Source: Firm-04 sp045628085 (lineage in GTDB: Bacteria; Bacillota; Clostridia; Oscillospirales; Ruminococcaceae). From it: a stretch of DNA of 64,000 nucleotides. Within the stretch, counting starts at the first letter, position 1; the number at the start of each line of letters is the position of its first letter. Position numbers and translations under genes: made by a program. Under the pieces are notes generated by a model. That model saw only the letters and a list, made by a program, of their open reading frames with translations. It made no database searches and had not been told where the DNA came from. Below, piece by piece: positions 8,199 to 16,419 of this stretch. The stretch spans positions 24,540 through 88,539 of the forward strand of contig JAZQOZ010000106.1 in NCBI GenBank assembly GCA_045628085.1, given 5' to 3'.

Positions 8199-8227
8199 TT
8201 GACGCAGACGACAGAATCAGGTATAAT
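8199..8227 (+). promoter_or_regulatory. Sigma-A promoter for the gene at 8263
   Basis: TTGACG and a perfect TATAAT are 17 nt apart, 36 nt before the start codon on the plus strand. Confidence 0.7.
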
Positions 8228-8262
8228 ATAGCAAATAGCATCTCACACAAGGAGAATCATGT

Positions 8263-9099
8263 ATGAAAGCATTTCTGAAAAAGAATCTGGGCATTATCAT
8301 CATTCTTGCGGTATTTCTTCTGTTTGCCGGCTTCTGGTTTCTGTTCTGGGACCGCATCAGCAATCAGGTCACAAACGCCGCATACCGATCCGTATTCGAT
8401 ACATTCAGCTTTGAGGGCGCATATTACGTGCGCTGTGATTTGCAGACCGTACAGGCATATCTGCCGGAAACGGATGCTGTCACAGCCGAACTTTTCGGCA
8501 AACAGCTCGGCGAACTGAACTTTCCGACCGAACTCGGAACGGAAACCTGTCCGCTTTACGCCTGCAAGCCCATGCAGGATGCCGGAAAGAAAAATGCGGT
8601 CGTCCTGCTTGAAAAATCGGACGGTATCAGTGCCTATGAGCTTTCCGGATTTGAATATCTGGATGAGCAGACCTCGATCTGGGCAGTCTGCGCATCCTAC
8701 GGCATCAGCTATGCAGAAGATATCGAATCCGTGACAGTCAAAAGCAAGGAAGGCGAACTGCTTGAAACCATTACAGACAGCGGCGCACTCTCTGATTTTG
8801 TTGAGAAGCTGCTGAAACTCGGTGATGACATCGGGGAAGCAGGCATCTCGGAAGCATATTACAATGCCTATACAGAAGAATTCGGCGAAACCGGACAGAT
8901 CTGGCTTGAGGATGACACCGTAAAAGCAGAAAACGACGATGTCTATAATGAAGCAATGGATTTCTGGACAAAAGATCTGCGGCTCGTGACCATTTCGCTG
9001 AAAAACGGATATCAGCTCCGTGACTGCATCTATGCACCGATTCCCGGCACATTTTCCATCTACGGAGATTATGCGATCACGGAGCCGTTCTTCTCATGA
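8263..9099 (+). CDS. Membrane-anchored hypothetical protein
   Basis: A 278-residue protein that I do not recognise. Residues 8-30 (GIIIILAVFLLFAGFWFLFW) form one membrane segment after a short lysine-containing N-terminus, so the remaining 245 residues are expected outside the membrane. That part is acidic and mixed alpha/beta, without cysteine pairs or a known catalytic motif. AAGGAG precedes the ATG and a near-perfect promoter is present. It stands alone between maf and the antiporter gene, whose stop lies 6 bp from its own on the opposite strand, with no room for a separate terminator. Confidence 0.6.
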   Translation: MKAFLKKNLGIIIILAVFLLFAGFWFLFWDRISNQVTNAAYRSVFDTFSFEGAYYVRCDLQTVQAYLPETDAVTAELFGKQLGELNFPTELGTETCPLYACKPMQDAGKKNAVVLLEKSDGISAYELSGFEYLDEQTSIWAVCASYGISYAEDIESVTVKSKEGELLETITDSGALSDFVEKLLKLGDDIGEAGISEAYYNAYTEEFGETGQIWLEDDTVKAENDDVYNEAMDFWTKDLRLVTISLKNGYQLRDCIYAPIPGTFSIYGDYAITEPFFS

Positions 9100-9105
9100 T
9101 ACAAA

Positions 9106-10419
9106 TTATGATTTGACGTTTTCGCTGTCAATATTATGATGCACATTTTCCAGTGCTTCCGAAGAAATTGTGACATTATGCATGGTTGCCGCCGCAAGCT
9201 CGGTATCCTGATGGCCGCGGAACACGAATTTCAGGAAAACCGGACAGAGGATCGAGCTTGTAATGATCAGAAAAATCGTTGCGACAAGCGGATCAATACC
9301 GCCCTGCGGCGCGATCAGAACCGAGCCGGTCGCATACACAGCAAGTGCGACCTCGCCGCGTGCGATCATACCGAAGCCTGCCGCAAGGGATTCCTTTTTA
9401 TCATATTTGAAGCATCGTGCCGCAGCCGTGCAGCCGATCACTTTTCCGAGAATACCTGCCGCGACAAATGAAAGCACGAACAGCATACTCGACCAGTGAA
9501 ATGCGCTGAAATCTGCGCTGATACCGATGTATGCAAAGAACATCGGCGTGAAGAACATATAGCTGCTGACGATGACCTTACGGTCAACGAACTGGCTGTC
9601 ACCAAGACCGCTCAGCACAAGACCTGCCATATATGCACCGGTAATTGCCGCGATCCCGAAAAATTCCTCTGCGGCGTATGCAAAGAAAAAGCACGCTGCA
9701 AATGCAAAAATACTCGTCCGGCGCTTGTGCGGATAGATCTTGACCATCTGCCGGAATGCGCGGCGCAGCAAATAGCCGACCACGACAGTAAACAGGAAAA
9801 AGCCTGCCACGCGCAGCAGCGTCAGCCAGATACTACCCTCGCCGCCGAGCCCGGTGATCACACTCAGGGCAACAATACCGATCACATCGTCAATGATCGC
9901 CGCACTCAGAACCGTCGTTCCGATCTTTGTTTTCAGCTTTCCAAGCTCACGCAGCGTCTCTACAGTGATACCGACGCTCGTTGCAGAGAGAATGCATCCG
10001 ATAAACAGCGCATTCATGAGCTTTTCACCGTCATGGACTGCTGAAAGTCCGCCCATGAACAGCAATGCAACAACTGTTCCGAAGATGATCGGAACCAAAA
10101 CGCCTGCCAGTGCAATGCAGGTCGCCGCCGCACCGCTTCGCTTCATCTCGCGGAAATCGGTTTCCAATCCGCTTGAAAACAGGATAAAGACAACACCGAT
10201 CTGCGAAAAGCTTTTCAGGACATCCATTTCGATCTCAGTCGGATGGATCAATCCTGCGAAGCCTGTGCCGTGGAATAATGCCGGACCGATCAGCAAACCG
10301 GCAAGGATCATTCCGACCACCTGCGGCAAACCGATCTTTCGCATTACCATTCCAAGAAATTTTGTTGACAGCAAGATAATCCCGCAGTCGAGCAAAATAT
10401 TCATCACATTAAAATCCAT
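9106..10419 (-). CDS. Cation/proton antiporter, CPA2 (KefB/NapA-like)
   Basis: A monovalent cation/proton antiporter of the inner membrane, 437 residues. About a dozen hydrophobic segments run from residue 8 to 400. The start (LLSTKFLGMVMRKIGLPQVV and GMILAGLLIGP) and the segment IGCILSATSVGITVETLREL are typical of the CPA2 family, as is the paired AAIIDDVIGIVALSV, where the two adjacent aspartates take part in ion exchange. No RCK/TrkA nucleotide-binding domain follows, so it is the short form. TGGAG precedes the ATG. It lies downstream of glyA behind a strong terminator and is probably transcribed on its own. Whether it carries Na+ or K+ is not decided by the sequence. Confidence 0.88.
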   Translation of the reverse strand: MDFNVMNILLDCGIILLSTKFLGMVMRKIGLPQVVGMILAGLLIGPALFHGTGFAGLIHPTEIEMDVLKSFSQIGVVFILFSSGLETDFREMKRSGAAATCIALAGVLVPIIFGTVVALLFMGGLSAVHDGEKLMNALFIGCILSATSVGITVETLRELGKLKTKIGTTVLSAAIIDDVIGIVALSVITGLGGEGSIWLTLLRVAGFFLFTVVVGYLLRRAFRQMVKIYPHKRRTSIFAFAACFFFAYAAEEFFGIAAITGAYMAGLVLSGLGDSQFVDRKVIVSSYMFFTPMFFAYIGISADFSAFHWSSMLFVLSFVAAGILGKVIGCTAAARCFKYDKKESLAAGFGMIARGEVALAVYATGSVLIAPQGGIDPLVATIFLIITSSILCPVFLKFVFRGHQDTELAAATMHNVTISSEALENVHHNIDSENVKS

Positions 10420-10451
10420 GCAATTTCACTCCAGATTTTCAAATACACGTC

Positions 10452-10480
10452 AAAAGCAGGACAGTAGATGTCCTGCTTTT
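10452..10480 (-). terminator. Intrinsic terminator of glyA
   Basis: A perfect 12-bp inverted repeat, AAAAGCAGGACA and TGTCCTGCTTTT, with a 5-nt loop, ends in a T-run on either strand. It follows glyA. Confidence 0.85.
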
Positions 10481-10504
10481 TGTTTGACTTATTCGGAATA
10501 AAAC

Positions 10505-11758
10505 TCACTCATAGAGCGGATATTTTGCGCAAAGTGCGCCAACGCCCTCACGAATCTCGTCTGCCTTTGTCTCGAACTGTGTAGCAGTCAGGTACATGAA
10601 CTCAGCAATTTTCTCCATATCCTCAGTCACAAGACCGCGGCTGGTAACTGCCGGTGTACCGACACGGATACCGCTTGTAACCATCGGCTTCTCCGGATCG
10701 TTCGGGATCGCATTCTTGTTGACAGTGATATAAACCTCATCCAGACGATGCTCCATCTCTTTACCGGTAATGTGAACCGGACGGAGATCAACGAGCATCA
10801 GGTGGTTGTCCGTACCGCCGGAAACGAGGTCGAAACCACGGTCAAGCAGTCCCTTTGCAAGAGCCTGTGCATTGTCAACGATCTGCTGTGCATAAGCCTT
10901 GAAGGACGGCTTCAGTGCCTCACCGAAGCAGACTGCCTTACCGGCAATAACGTGCATGAGCGGGCCGCCCTGAATGCCGGGGAAGATCGCCTTATTGATC
11001 TTCTTCGCAAGCTCCTCATCGTTGGTCAGGATCAGACCGCCGCGCGGGCCGCGAAGTGTTTTGTGTGTGGTGGTGGTGACAACGTCAGCCAGACCGACAG
11101 GAGACTGATGCAGACCTGCTGCAACGAGACCTGCAATGTGAGCCATATCGACCATCAGCATTGCGCCGTTGTTATGTGCGATCTCAGCGAGTCTGGTGAA
11201 GTCGATCGCGCGCGGATATGCAGAAGCACCTGCAACGATCAGCTTCGGATGATGCTCTTTGGTGAGCTTTTCAACTGCATCATAATCGAGTGTTTCGTCA
11301 TCGCCCAGACCGTAGGAGATGAAATTGAAGTATTTACCGGAAAGGTTGACCGGAGAACCGTGTGTCAGGTGACCGCCGTGTGCAAGGCTCATACCGAGAA
11401 CGGTATCGCCGGGCTGAAGCAGTGCAAAATAAACGGCAGTATTTGCCTGTGCGCCGGAATGTGCCTGTACGTTTGCATAGTTTGCGCCAAAGAGCTTCTT
11501 TGCACGCTCAATCGCGATCTGCTCAACGATATCAACAGCCTCGCAGCCGCCGTAGTAGCGCTTTCCGGGATAACCCTCAGCATATTTATTTGTCAGAACA
11601 GAGCCCATAGCAGCCATAACAGCCGGAGAAACGATATTCTCGCTGGCGATCAGCTCCAGATTCCGTCTTTGACGGGCAAGCTCCTGCTGCATTGCAGCAC
11701 CGACATCGGGATCACAATTTTCGAGATAACCAATCGTGTCAATCAGATCATTATACAT
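10505..11758 (-). CDS. glyA: Serine hydroxymethyltransferase
   Basis: A PLP enzyme interconverting serine and glycine with tetrahydrofolate, the main source of one-carbon units. The 417 residues match the family length. Seen are ASENIVSPAVMAAMGSVLTN, NKYAEGYPGKRYYGGCE, the substrate region VDMAHIAGLVAAGLH and the PLP-lysine in VVTTTTHKTLRGPRGG. The open frame runs 53 codons further upstream, but the ATG at 11758 begins the conserved sequence (MYNDLIDTIGYLENCD) and is preceded by GAAAGGA, so it is the start. It is monocistronic, with a strong terminator. Confidence 0.97.
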   Translation of the reverse strand: MYNDLIDTIGYLENCDPDVGAAMQQELARQRRNLELIASENIVSPAVMAAMGSVLTNKYAEGYPGKRYYGGCEAVDIVEQIAIERAKKLFGANYANVQAHSGAQANTAVYFALLQPGDTVLGMSLAHGGHLTHGSPVNLSGKYFNFISYGLGDDETLDYDAVEKLTKEHHPKLIVAGASAYPRAIDFTRLAEIAHNNGAMLMVDMAHIAGLVAAGLHQSPVGLADVVTTTTHKTLRGPRGGLILTNDEELAKKINKAIFPGIQGGPLMHVIAGKAVCFGEALKPSFKAYAQQIVDNAQALAKGLLDRGFDLVSGGTDNHLMLVDLRPVHITGKEMEHRLDEVYITVNKNAIPNDPEKPMVTSGIRVGTPAVTSRGLVTEDMEKIAEFMYLTATQFETKADEIREGVGALCAKYPLYE

Positions 11759-11877
11759 AACTTTCAATCCTTTCCGATTTTCTCCTGTGTTCACACAGTC
11801 ACATATAGTAATTATAGCACATTTCCGGAAAAGATGCAATAGGCAAATCAGATTTTTTCGCATTTCCGGACAAAAAA

Positions 11878-11908
11878 ATTCGCACCACCCGATCTGGATG
11901 GTGCGAAT
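11878..11908 (-). terminator. Intrinsic terminator of the cohesin-dockerin gene
   Basis: Ten-base arms, ATTCGCACCA and TGGTGCGAAT, are followed on the minus strand by a run of seven T. They lie 15 nt after the stop codon of the adaptor gene. Confidence 0.85.
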
Positions 11909-11923
11909 CATATTCATTTAGAA

Positions 11924-12742
11924 TTACTTGGACAGATCATCAATCATCTTTGCGATGAACTTCAGGATCTTAACAGTGTCATCACTGCCAACAGTACCAT
12001 CGTGGGTAACATCAGCATTGATCATACCCTGTTCGGTAACCTTTGCATCTGCATCTTCTGCGAGCAGACGAGCGAGCAGAACTGCGTCAGCAACGTCAAC
12101 GCCGTCCTTGCAGTTTACATTGCCCCAATCAGCGTCATTTTTGTCAGGCTGAGTACCCTTGGACTTCACGCTGACAGAACCGGCAGAGAAAGAAGCAGTG
12201 TAATCAGTTGTGCCGGACTCGCCGACAGCAGACAGATAAGCGGAAGCCTTTGTAGAAGAATCCGGATAGATGTTACGGTCTGCGCCTGCGCCCTCGAGCT
12301 TGTAGGAAGCACCAGCCTCTGCGCTGTCCTTAACGGTACCGGTTAGGGTAACGAACACGCCGTTGCTCTTGACCCAGTACTGAGAATCAGTCAGACCGGT
12401 TGCCCATACGATAACGATCTGCTTGCCGTTGTCGTACCAGTTAAACAGTGTATCGCCGAGATCTCCCTCTTTGCTCTTTGCGCCGGTATCGCCGATCGTG
12501 CCGAGCTTAACATCGGAAATCTTCAGTGCGCTATCGTAGTTGATAGCGAAATCAATCGAGCTGAGACCGGAAGACGGTACAGAGCCCAACTCAACATCGA
12601 CAGAAAAAGAATCGCCGGCAGCATCCACGGTATCCGAGCCGATCTTAACATCAACGCTATCGGCCGCGAAAGCGGAAATACCCAGATTCACAACTGTCAT
12701 TGCCATAGCCAGAAGGCCGGAAATGATCTTCGTTTTTTTCAT
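11924..12742 (-). CDS. Cohesin-dockerin adaptor scaffoldin (ScaC-like)
   Basis: A secreted 272-residue cellulosome part. The order is signal peptide (1-27, cut after AFAA), one cohesin domain (about 30-185; VDAAGDSFSVDVELGSVP, FAINYDSALKISDVKLG and GVFVTLTGTVKDSAEAGASY), a short linker, and a C-terminal type I dockerin (about 205-272). The dockerin has two calcium-loop repeats, NVNCKDGVDVADAVLLARLL and ADVTHDGTVGSDDTVKILKF. Such cohesin-plus-dockerin proteins act as adaptors that switch binding specificity on a larger scaffold, as ScaC does in Ruminococcus flavefaciens. The start at 12742 is chosen over an ATG two codons upstream because GGAGG then lies 9 nt away. Its dockerin closely resembles that of the pectate lyase at 25161. 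Confidence 0.9.
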   Translation of the reverse strand: MKKTKIISGLLAMAMTVVNLGISAFAADSVDVKIGSDTVDAAGDSFSVDVELGSVPSSGLSSIDFAINYDSALKISDVKLGTIGDTGAKSKEGDLGDTLFNWYDNGKQIVIVWATGLTDSQYWVKSNGVFVTLTGTVKDSAEAGASYKLEGAGADRNIYPDSSTKASAYLSAVGESGTTDYTASFSAGSVSVKSKGTQPDKNDADWGNVNCKDGVDVADAVLLARLLAEDADAKVTEQGMINADVTHDGTVGSDDTVKILKFIAKMIDDLSK

Positions 12743-12852
12743 GTTCATACTCCTCCAATATATGTATGTATGCGGTAATACGGATGCAGGATGCATTCCG
12801 TACCGTGATGCGGATGTCCCCTTCTTCACCCACTTCACTAGATACCATCTAT

Positions 12853-12881
12853 ATCTTAACTGAATACGAAAAAAAATGCAA
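12853..12881 (-). promoter_or_regulatory. Probable promoter of the adaptor scaffoldin gene
   Basis: TTGCAT and TAAGAT are 17 nt apart on the minus strand, leaving a leader of about 100 nt with one small hairpin (ACGGA-TGCA, TGCA-TCCGT). The rest of the gap 12882-13030 is AT-rich, with no gene seen. Confidence 0.5.
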
Positions 12882-13030
12882 TGACTTTTTGTATCATGTT
12901 TATGACCAATCGCACATTCATTTTTTAAAAATGGTATTATATTGCTGTGCAAGTGCGAATCAGGTGTTATTTATGTACTATATTGCGATTGCTTATATCA
13001 TAAACAGTATACAAACGGACACAAAAAAAC

Positions 13031-13062
13031 AAACCTGCCGGAGTAAATTCCCCGACAGGTTT
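13031..13062 (-). terminator. Intrinsic terminator of rpsB-tsf
   Basis: The repeat AAACCTG/CAGGTTT, with extra G:C pairing inside, is followed on the minus strand by GTTTTTTTGT. It begins 12 nt after the tsf stop. Confidence 0.75.
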
Positions 13063-13074
13063 GCTGTAACTTAC

Positions 13075-13998
13075 TTATTTGAGCATACTTGCGATCTCGC
13101 CGGCGAAATCGTCAACACGCTTTTCGATGCCCTCGCCGCAGATGAAGCGAACAAAGCTGTTCACTGTGATCGGAGCGCCGGCCTTCTTGCCGCAGGCAGC
13201 AACATACTGCTCGATGGACTCGCCTTCGCCCTTAACAAACTCCTGGCAGAGCAGGCAGTTGTCCTTGTAGTAAACGCCGAGCTTGCCCTCTGCGATCTTT
13301 GCAAGAACCTGCTCCGGCTTGTTTGCCATCTTCGGATCCTCTGCCATCTGCGCCATAACGATCTGCTTTTCCTGCTCGATGACGGATGCCGGAACTTCTT
13401 CCTTTGTGAGGTAAGTTGCCTTCATTGCATCAGCCTGCAGAGCAACGTCATTCAGGCATTCGAGAACGTCAGCGCTTGCGCCTGCATCAGTAGATGCTGC
13501 AACCAGAACGCCTTCCTTCTTATTGAAGTGGACGTACTCTTTGACAACACCTTCCAGACGGGCAAAGCGGCGGATCTGAAGATTCTCACGGAACTTGAGG
13601 AAGATCTCCTGAAGTGCTTCCTCAACGGTCATATCCTTGCCGGAGAACTTGGTTGCCTTCAGAGCATCGAGGTCAGCCGGATTTGCTTCGAGAACGGTCT
13701 GAGCCAGACCTTCGCAGAAGCCGACAAATTCCTCATTCTGTGCAACGAAGTCGGTCTCGGAGTTTACTTCAACGATCGCACCGACGGTGTGGTCTGCATT
13801 GGTCACTGCGATAACAGCGCCCTCTGCTGCGATACGGTCAGCCTTCTTAGCCTGATTGGCAAGACCTTTTTCACGCAGGATAACGATTGCCTTCTCGACA
13901 TCGCCGTCTGCTTCGGTCAGTGCCTTCTTGCAGTCCATCAGGCCTACGCCGGTGGACTTGCGGAGATCATTCACGTCTTTTGCGGTAAAATTAGCCAT
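13075..13998 (-). CDS. tsf: Translation elongation factor Ts
   Basis: The guanine-nucleotide exchange factor for EF-Tu, 307 residues. The N-terminal UBA-like part reads TAKDVNDLRKSTGVGLMDCK and KALTEADGDVEKAI, and the core contains the EF-Tu contact region VEVNSETDFVAQNEEF, one of the most conserved in the family. GGGAGGAG precedes the ATG. It follows rpsB after 20 nt, the conserved rpsB-tsf operon, and ends in a strong terminator. Confidence 0.97.
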   Translation of the reverse strand: MANFTAKDVNDLRKSTGVGLMDCKKALTEADGDVEKAIVILREKGLANQAKKADRIAAEGAVIAVTNADHTVGAIVEVNSETDFVAQNEEFVGFCEGLAQTVLEANPADLDALKATKFSGKDMTVEEALQEIFLKFRENLQIRRFARLEGVVKEYVHFNKKEGVLVAASTDAGASADVLECLNDVALQADAMKATYLTKEEVPASVIEQEKQIVMAQMAEDPKMANKPEQVLAKIAEGKLGVYYKDNCLLCQEFVKGEGESIEQYVAACGKKAGAPITVNSFVRFICGEGIEKRVDDFAGEIASMLK

Positions 13999-14018
13999 TT
14001 CAGTTCTCCTCCCGTAGA

Positions 14019-14759
14019 TTACTCAGCAGCAGCTTCTTCTTCGGCAGCAGCAGTTTCCTCAGCAGCCTGTGCATCTGCACCCTGTCTGCCTTCGATGACT
14101 GCGTTTGCGATCGTGCCTGCGATCAGCTTGACCGCACGGATCGCATCGTCGTTGCCGGGGATAACGTAATCCACATCATCCGGATCACAGTTGGTATCAA
14201 CGATCGCAACGATCGGGATGCAGAGCTTCTTTGCTTCTGCAACAGCGATCTTTTCCTTGCGCGGGTCAACGATGAAGAGTGCGCCCGGCAGTTCCTTCAT
14301 GCCCTTGATACCGCCGAGGAACTTTTCGAGTTTCTCGATCTCAAGAGTCAGCTTTGCAACTTCCTTCTTGGGGAGCAGAGCGAATGTGCCGTCTGCTTCC
14401 ATAGCATGGAGCTGCTCCAGACGCTTAATGCGCTGCTGGATGGTCTTGTAGTTGGTCATCATGCCGCCCAGCCAGCGAGCATTTACAAAGTAAGAGCCGC
14501 TGCGCAGTGCTTCCTCGCGGATAGAATCTGCTGCCTGCTTCTTTGTACCGACAAAGAGAACAGACTTGCCTTCTGCGGAAAGCTCACGAACGAAGCTGTA
14601 TGCTTCTTCGAGCTTGCGAACGGTCTTCTGCAGATCAATGATGTAGATACCGTTGCGCTCCGTGAAGATGTACGGAGCCATTTTCGGGTTCCAGCGTCTG
14701 GTCTGATGACCGAAGTGTACGCCGGCTTCGAGGAGCTGTTTCATAGATACAACGCCCAT
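14019..14759 (-). CDS. rpsB: 30S ribosomal protein S2
   Basis: A component of the small ribosomal subunit, 246 residues. Family features are MKQLLEAGVHFGHQTRRWNP, YIIDLQKTVRKLEEAY, FVGTKKQAADSI and IPIVAIVDTNCDPDDVDYVI. The C-terminal tail is an Ala/Glu-rich extension (EETAAAEEEAAAE). The start ATG at 14759 has AGGAGGATCACTAAA before it. A further 18 open codons upstream are leader. It is first in the rpsB-tsf operon. Confidence 0.97.
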   Translation of the reverse strand: MGVVSMKQLLEAGVHFGHQTRRWNPKMAPYIFTERNGIYIIDLQKTVRKLEEAYSFVRELSAEGKSVLFVGTKKQAADSIREEALRSGSYFVNARWLGGMMTNYKTIQQRIKRLEQLHAMEADGTFALLPKKEVAKLTLEIEKLEKFLGGIKGMKELPGALFIVDPRKEKIAVAEAKKLCIPIVAIVDTNCDPDDVDYVIPGNDDAIRAVKLIAGTIANAVIEGRQGADAQAAEETAAAEEEAAAE

Positions 14760-14889
14760 TTTAGTGATCCTCCTGAAAAATATAAATTTGGTTTTGACCT
14801 CCGGACAGCACAAGGAGTCGCCGCGTCACAGGCGGATGATCCGCTTTCAGAACCGAGCGGCTGTGCCGATCCGTGCGAAGTGCCTAATC

Positions 14890-14918
14890 ATTATACCATA
14901 TTTTGCGCAGCATTGCAA
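14890..14918 (-). promoter_or_regulatory. Promoter of rpsB-tsf with a 120-nt leader
   Basis: TTGCAA and TATAAT are 17 nt apart on the minus strand. The leader (14760-14883) has a hairpin of GCGGATCATCCGC type and could hold an S2-binding control site, which I cannot confirm. A long-loop inverted repeat, AGCGCCTT/AAGGCGCT, at about 14950-15010 lies after the ABC permease operon. Confidence 0.6.
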
Positions 14919-15018
14919 GAAAGTACAGCGGCATCTCGCGCAGAAAAATCAGCGCCTTCGGCACGGCTTTTTATGATTATTTCACAATCAGCCGCATCAA
15001 AGGCGCTTTCATATTCAA

Positions 15019-16419
15019 TTATTGAGCTGATTTCTTTTTACGCTCACGGTTTTCCTTCAGCATTGCAAAGAGCTGTTTCAATTTCATCGGTTCGCCGCGG
15101 TAAAGCACAAGTGCCTTATAGATCGCGGCGGCAAGCATAATGAACAGGATAACCGAAGCGATCAGTATTGCGATCGTTCCGAAGCCGAGCGTCAGCGGAA
15201 CTTCTTTCATGATCAGTGCGCCCGGTGTCACGAGGATCGACGTAAACGGGAACAGCTTGAGCCAGAGTGCATCCGAGACAAACTGCGTTTCACCTGCATC
15301 GACATCTGCCATCATTTCCGACGGCGACATGATGCAAAGGAAGAAGCTCGCAAGAAGGATCAGCGTAAACATCAGATTGGTCTTATTGAGATCCTCCGGC
15401 TTGGATGCCATTGCACCGGACAGCGCAGAAAGCGACAGATAGAGCAAAAAGCCGAGTGCGAGGATCACAATGCTCAGCAGCACGCCGGGGACAGATATCG
15501 AAAACAGCGAATCGGACAATTCATTGACCATCATAATCGTGGAATTATCCGTTTCCGGAACCATGCGCAGGGCAAATGCCGTACCGCCGACTGAACCGCA
15601 GATCAATGATACGAGCCAGACCAAAAGCTGTGCGACTGCTGCGGATGCTGTTGCAAACAGCTTGCCTGTCATCAAAGCTGTCGGATGAACAGCGACCAGG
15701 ATCGTTTCCATGAGCTTTGAGGTCTTTTCGAGCAGAACACTGTTTGCCATGCTCTGACCATACAGCACCACCATCATATACATGACCATCAGCATGAAAT
15801 ACGGAATGGCGAAACTGATCATCTGCCCGATCAAATCCTTATCCTCAGATGCCACTTCATCGTCCGCACCGACAGATGCTGTTTCGGTCAGCACCGGCAT
15901 AGAAAGCAGTGCTACGCCCTCCGGTGACAGATCGACTTTCTGCATCAGGATCATCTGAAAAGAATCCGCAACCATATTGCCGAGTCTGCTCGCCTTAATG
16001 CGCGAGATCTCTGTGATCTGCGTAAGATACACCGTTGTCAGATACGTCCCGTCCGACTCCGTGACGCGCAGAATGACTGCATCATCCTTTTCTGCGGTCT
16101 CACTGATCGCCGCATCCATTGATGCACAGGCAATGAATTCCGGATCATCCTCTTTCGTTCTCAGGACATTGTAATCTGCTTCGCCCTCTGTTTCATCTAC
16201 AACAAATACTGTGGCGATCTGTGTCTCATCATCCTTCTTATCCTCTTTTTCGCCGACAGAACACATAAAGTACATCAGCAGCGGGATACCGGCAAGCATC
16301 ATCAGCGCAACGACAAGCGTTGAAATGATCCATCCTTTTGACAGCATGACCTGTTTCAGCGTGAACCAAAAGACCTTGCCCGATCCGGCAAAGGGATTCT
16401 TCTTCATATTAGACTGCAT
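15019..16419 (-). CDS. ABC-2 type transporter permease (NatB/YhaP-like), second subunit
   Basis: A 466-residue integral membrane protein. One membrane segment near residues 28-52 is followed by an extracytoplasmic domain of about 150 residues, then a block of five to six segments from about 200 to 440 (YFMLMVMYMMVVLYGQSMAN; ETILVAVHPTALMTGKLFAT). The segment SMANSVLLEKTSKLMETILV matches the ABC-2 permease family that includes NatB. AGGAGG lies 6 nt before the ATG. It overlaps the previous permease gene by 11 bp, so all three genes of the set are coupled. The substrate is unknown. A Na+ extrusion role would be a guess from NatB. Confidence 0.85.
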   Translation of the reverse strand: MQSNMKKNPFAGSGKVFWFTLKQVMLSKGWIISTLVVALMMLAGIPLLMYFMCSVGEKEDKKDDETQIATVFVVDETEGEADYNVLRTKEDDPEFIACASMDAAISETAEKDDAVILRVTESDGTYLTTVYLTQITEISRIKASRLGNMVADSFQMILMQKVDLSPEGVALLSMPVLTETASVGADDEVASEDKDLIGQMISFAIPYFMLMVMYMMVVLYGQSMANSVLLEKTSKLMETILVAVHPTALMTGKLFATASAAVAQLLVWLVSLICGSVGGTAFALRMVPETDNSTIMMVNELSDSLFSISVPGVLLSIVILALGFLLYLSLSALSGAMASKPEDLNKTNLMFTLILLASFFLCIMSPSEMMADVDAGETQFVSDALWLKLFPFTSILVTPGALIMKEVPLTLGFGTIAILIASVILFIMLAAAIYKALVLYRGEPMKLKQLFAMLKENRERKKKSAQ

